Part shown: piece after piece, positions 6,003 to 6,941 of the stretch
How positions within the stretch are numbered: the stretch's first letter is position 1
Layout of the letters: each line of letters starts with the position of its first letter
Origin: Acidimicrobiaceae bacterium
GTDB lineage: Bacteria > Actinomycetota > Acidimicrobiia > Acidimicrobiales > UBA8190
Direction: 5' to 3'
Assembly: GCA_003131945.1 (NCBI GenBank)
Contig: PKWD01000091.1
Location: forward strand, 9,052 to 15,992
Length of the DNA stretch: 6,941 nt
The notes under the pieces: generated by a model
What the model was told of the DNA's origin: nothing
The model's database searches: none
Seen by the model: the letters and a program-made list of their open reading frames with translations, nothing else
Position numbers and translations under genes: made by a program

Positions 6003-6203
6003 TCAGCGCCGGGGCGGGTCCTCGGGACGGCGCTGGGCCACGTGCCACCCGGCCGACGACACCTTGCGGGGCTCGTAGAAGACGCAGCCCTCGGGGCAGG
6101 CGAAGGGGATGTTCTCATTGGCGTCCATGCGGCAACGTTCGAGCTTGTCGCCGCGCGCCGTCGTCTGCATGATGTAGTGCTTGCAGTCGGCGTTCACGGA
6201 CAT
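6003..6203 (-). CDS. Small cysteine-containing protein, possible metal-binding (66 residues)
   Basis: A 66-residue protein with Cys7, His9, Cys24, Cys36 and Cys40 (C-K-H, then C, then FACPEGCVFYEPR). The C-x3-C pair and spaced Cys/His residues suggest a small zinc- or iron-binding fold. I do not recognise a named family. The sequence up to about residue 47 is compact and not low-complexity; the last 15 residues are Arg/Pro-rich. The start is an ATG without a Shine-Dalgarno sequence, but a -10-like box lies just upstream, which fits leaderless translation. It is the first gene of a likely two-gene unit with the adenylate cyclase and is divergent from the Nudix gene. A role tied to the cyclase is possible but unsupported beyond proximity. 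Confidence 0.75.
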   Translation of the reverse strand: MSVNADCKHYIMQTTARGDKLERCRMDANENIPFACPEGCVFYEPRKVSSAGWHVAQRRPEDPPRR

Positions 6204-6208
6204 GTTCC

Positions 6209-6214
6209 ATTGTG
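6209..6214 (-). promoter_or_regulatory. Candidate -10 box for the small cysteine protein and cyclase
   Basis: On the minus strand this reads CACAAT, close to the -10 consensus, and ends 5 nt before the ATG at 6203. That distance would place transcription start at or next to the start codon. No -35 box is evident. This is weak evidence resting on position and partial match. Confidence 0.28.
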
Positions 6215-6234
6215 GCCCACGAGGCGCCGTACCG

Positions 6235-6254
6235 GGGCTCGGGCCGGGCTCGGG
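6235..6254 (+). repeat. 9-bp direct repeat with 11-bp period in a divergent promoter region
   Basis: GGGCTCGGG occurs at 6235-6243 and again at 6246-6254, one DNA turn apart. It lies about 20 bp upstream of the Nudix -10 box and in the far upstream region of the divergent cysteine-protein gene. It could be a tandem regulator site, but GC-rich DNA yields such repeats by chance. Confidence 0.35.
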
Positions 6255-6273
6255 GACGGCCTGGCGCCTGGGC

Positions 6274-6279
6274 TAGCGT
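6274..6279 (+). promoter_or_regulatory. Candidate -10 box (TAGCGT) of a leaderless Nudix transcript
   Basis: TAGCGT matches TANNNT and ends 6 nt before the GTG at 6286, so transcription would begin at the start codon. No ribosome-binding site precedes this GTG, in agreement. The spacing supports the chosen start. Confidence 0.5.
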
Positions 6280-6285
6280 GCCTGC

Positions 6286-6941
6286 GTGGATCATCCGGTC
6301 TCCCCGCGGCAGCTTCTGCGCTGGAGCGAGAGCCTGGCGGCCATCGCACGGACCGGTCTCGGCTTCACCCAGAGCCTCTACGAGAAGGAGCGCTTCGAGG
6401 AGGTCCTGCACGTGGCCGCCGACATCGCCGTGGCCGCCGTGTCGGGGTCCGAGGGCGTCGAGGACGCCGACCATCTCGTCGAGGAGTGGATGCGCGCCGT
6501 GGGACAGGGCGTCCCCGGGTACGTCACCCCCAAGGTGGCCGTGGGCGCCGCCGTGGGCAACGACAAGGGTGAGCTCCTGCTCGTGAAGCGCGCCGACTCC
6601 GGCGTCTGGCTCTACCCCACCGGCTGGGCCGATGTCGGCTATTCGGCGGCCGAGGTGGTGGTGAAGGAGGTCCTCGAGGAGACCGGCATCGAAGCCGAAG
6701 TCGTCCGGCTCATCGCCGTCCTCGACGGCCTGCGCCTCGGCTTCACCCGCGTCCCGCTCTACTCGCTCGTGTTCCACTGTCGGGCCGTGGGCGGCGAGCT
6801 GCAGGCCCACCCCCTCGAAACGTCCGACGTGGGTTGGTTCTCCCCCGACAACCTCCCGCAGCCTCTGGTCGGGGCCGAGCGTTGGGGCCCCAACGTCTTC
6901 GCCGCGCTGCGCGGCGAACACCTCGACGTCCTGTTCGACCG
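6286..6941 (+). CDS. Nudix hydrolase with N-terminal helical domain, partial (runs off right edge)
   Basis: Open from a GTG at 6286 to the window end, 218 complete codons with no stop. Residues 1-78 (starting VSPRQLLRWSESLAAIARTGLGFT) match my recollection of the small helical domain found in front of Nudix hydrolases described as acting on X-linked nucleoside diphosphates. The Nudix fold follows, with its box at 113-135: GWADVG, then AAEVVVKEVLEETGI. The metal-binding glutamates of the REUxEE core (Glu128, Glu131, Glu132) are kept. Two consensus positions differ: Lys127 replaces the usual Arg and Tyr119 stands where Glu is expected. It likely cleaves a nucleoside diphosphate linked to another group, such as ADP-ribose; the exact substrate is unknown. 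The domain seems nearly complete at the edge, so only a short C-terminus should be missing. It is transcribed away from the cysteine protein and cyclase. Confidence 0.88.
   Translation, partial: MDHPVSPRQLLRWSESLAAIARTGLGFTQSLYEKERFEEVLHVAADIAVAAVSGSEGVEDADHLVEEWMRAVGQGVPGYVTPKVAVGAAVGNDKGELLLVKRADSGVWLYPTGWADVGYSAAEVVVKEVLEETGIEAEVVRLIAVLDGLRLGFTRVPLYSLVFHCRAVGGELQAHPLETSDVGWFSPDNLPQPLVGAERWGPNVFAALRGEHLDVLFD

Noticed and set aside
4860..6572. Plus-strand open frame of 570 codons
   Set aside because: It is antisense to the adenylate cyclase and the cysteine protein and then overlaps the Nudix gene in another frame; the sequence is low-complexity with no recognisable domain.

Overview
The window is high-GC DNA (about 70% by eye) with tightly packed genes, four-base stop/start overlaps, frequent GTG starts and TANNNT boxes placed directly upstream of start codons. 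Together with gene families such as an Rv1264-type adenylate cyclase, this points to the chromosome of an actinobacterium, plausibly an Acidimicrobiia-like lineage. The lineage is inferred from style and was not tested. No rRNA, tRNA, CRISPR array or mobile element is visible, and no gene-free stretch exceeds 300 bases.

Positions 1-1786 (minus strand) hold a two-gene unit. A PD-(D/E)XK nuclease of the Cas4/AddB iron-sulfur type (704-1786) is followed, with an ATGA overlap, by a second gene (707 to the left edge, cut off). The second gene looks like a diverged paralogue of the same fold that has lost the E-x-K catalytic pair. This coupled intact/degenerate nuclease pair is the best candidate here for an undescribed system.

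Positions 1831-4819 (plus strand) hold a four-gene operon: a 48-residue single-span membrane protein, a patatin-like phospholipase, a two-part GNAT acetyltransferase ending in a six-residue tandem repeat, and an HSL-family (type IV) esterase. The first three genes are joined by 4-nt overlaps, and the esterase follows after 9 nt behind a strong Shine-Dalgarno sequence. Two lipid/ester hydrolases with an acyltransferase suggest lipid or acyl-ester turnover at the membrane. The nuclease unit and this operon diverge from a 44-bp region containing a perfect 7-7-7 inverted repeat over the putative -10 box.

Positions 4863-6203 (minus strand) hold a class III adenylate cyclase preceded by a 66-residue cysteine-containing protein, probably cotranscribed. 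An 82-bp divergent region then leads to a Nudix hydrolase with an N-terminal helical domain (plus strand, 6286 to the right edge, cut off). The cyclase may make cAMP, but nothing in the window clearly links it to the other genes.
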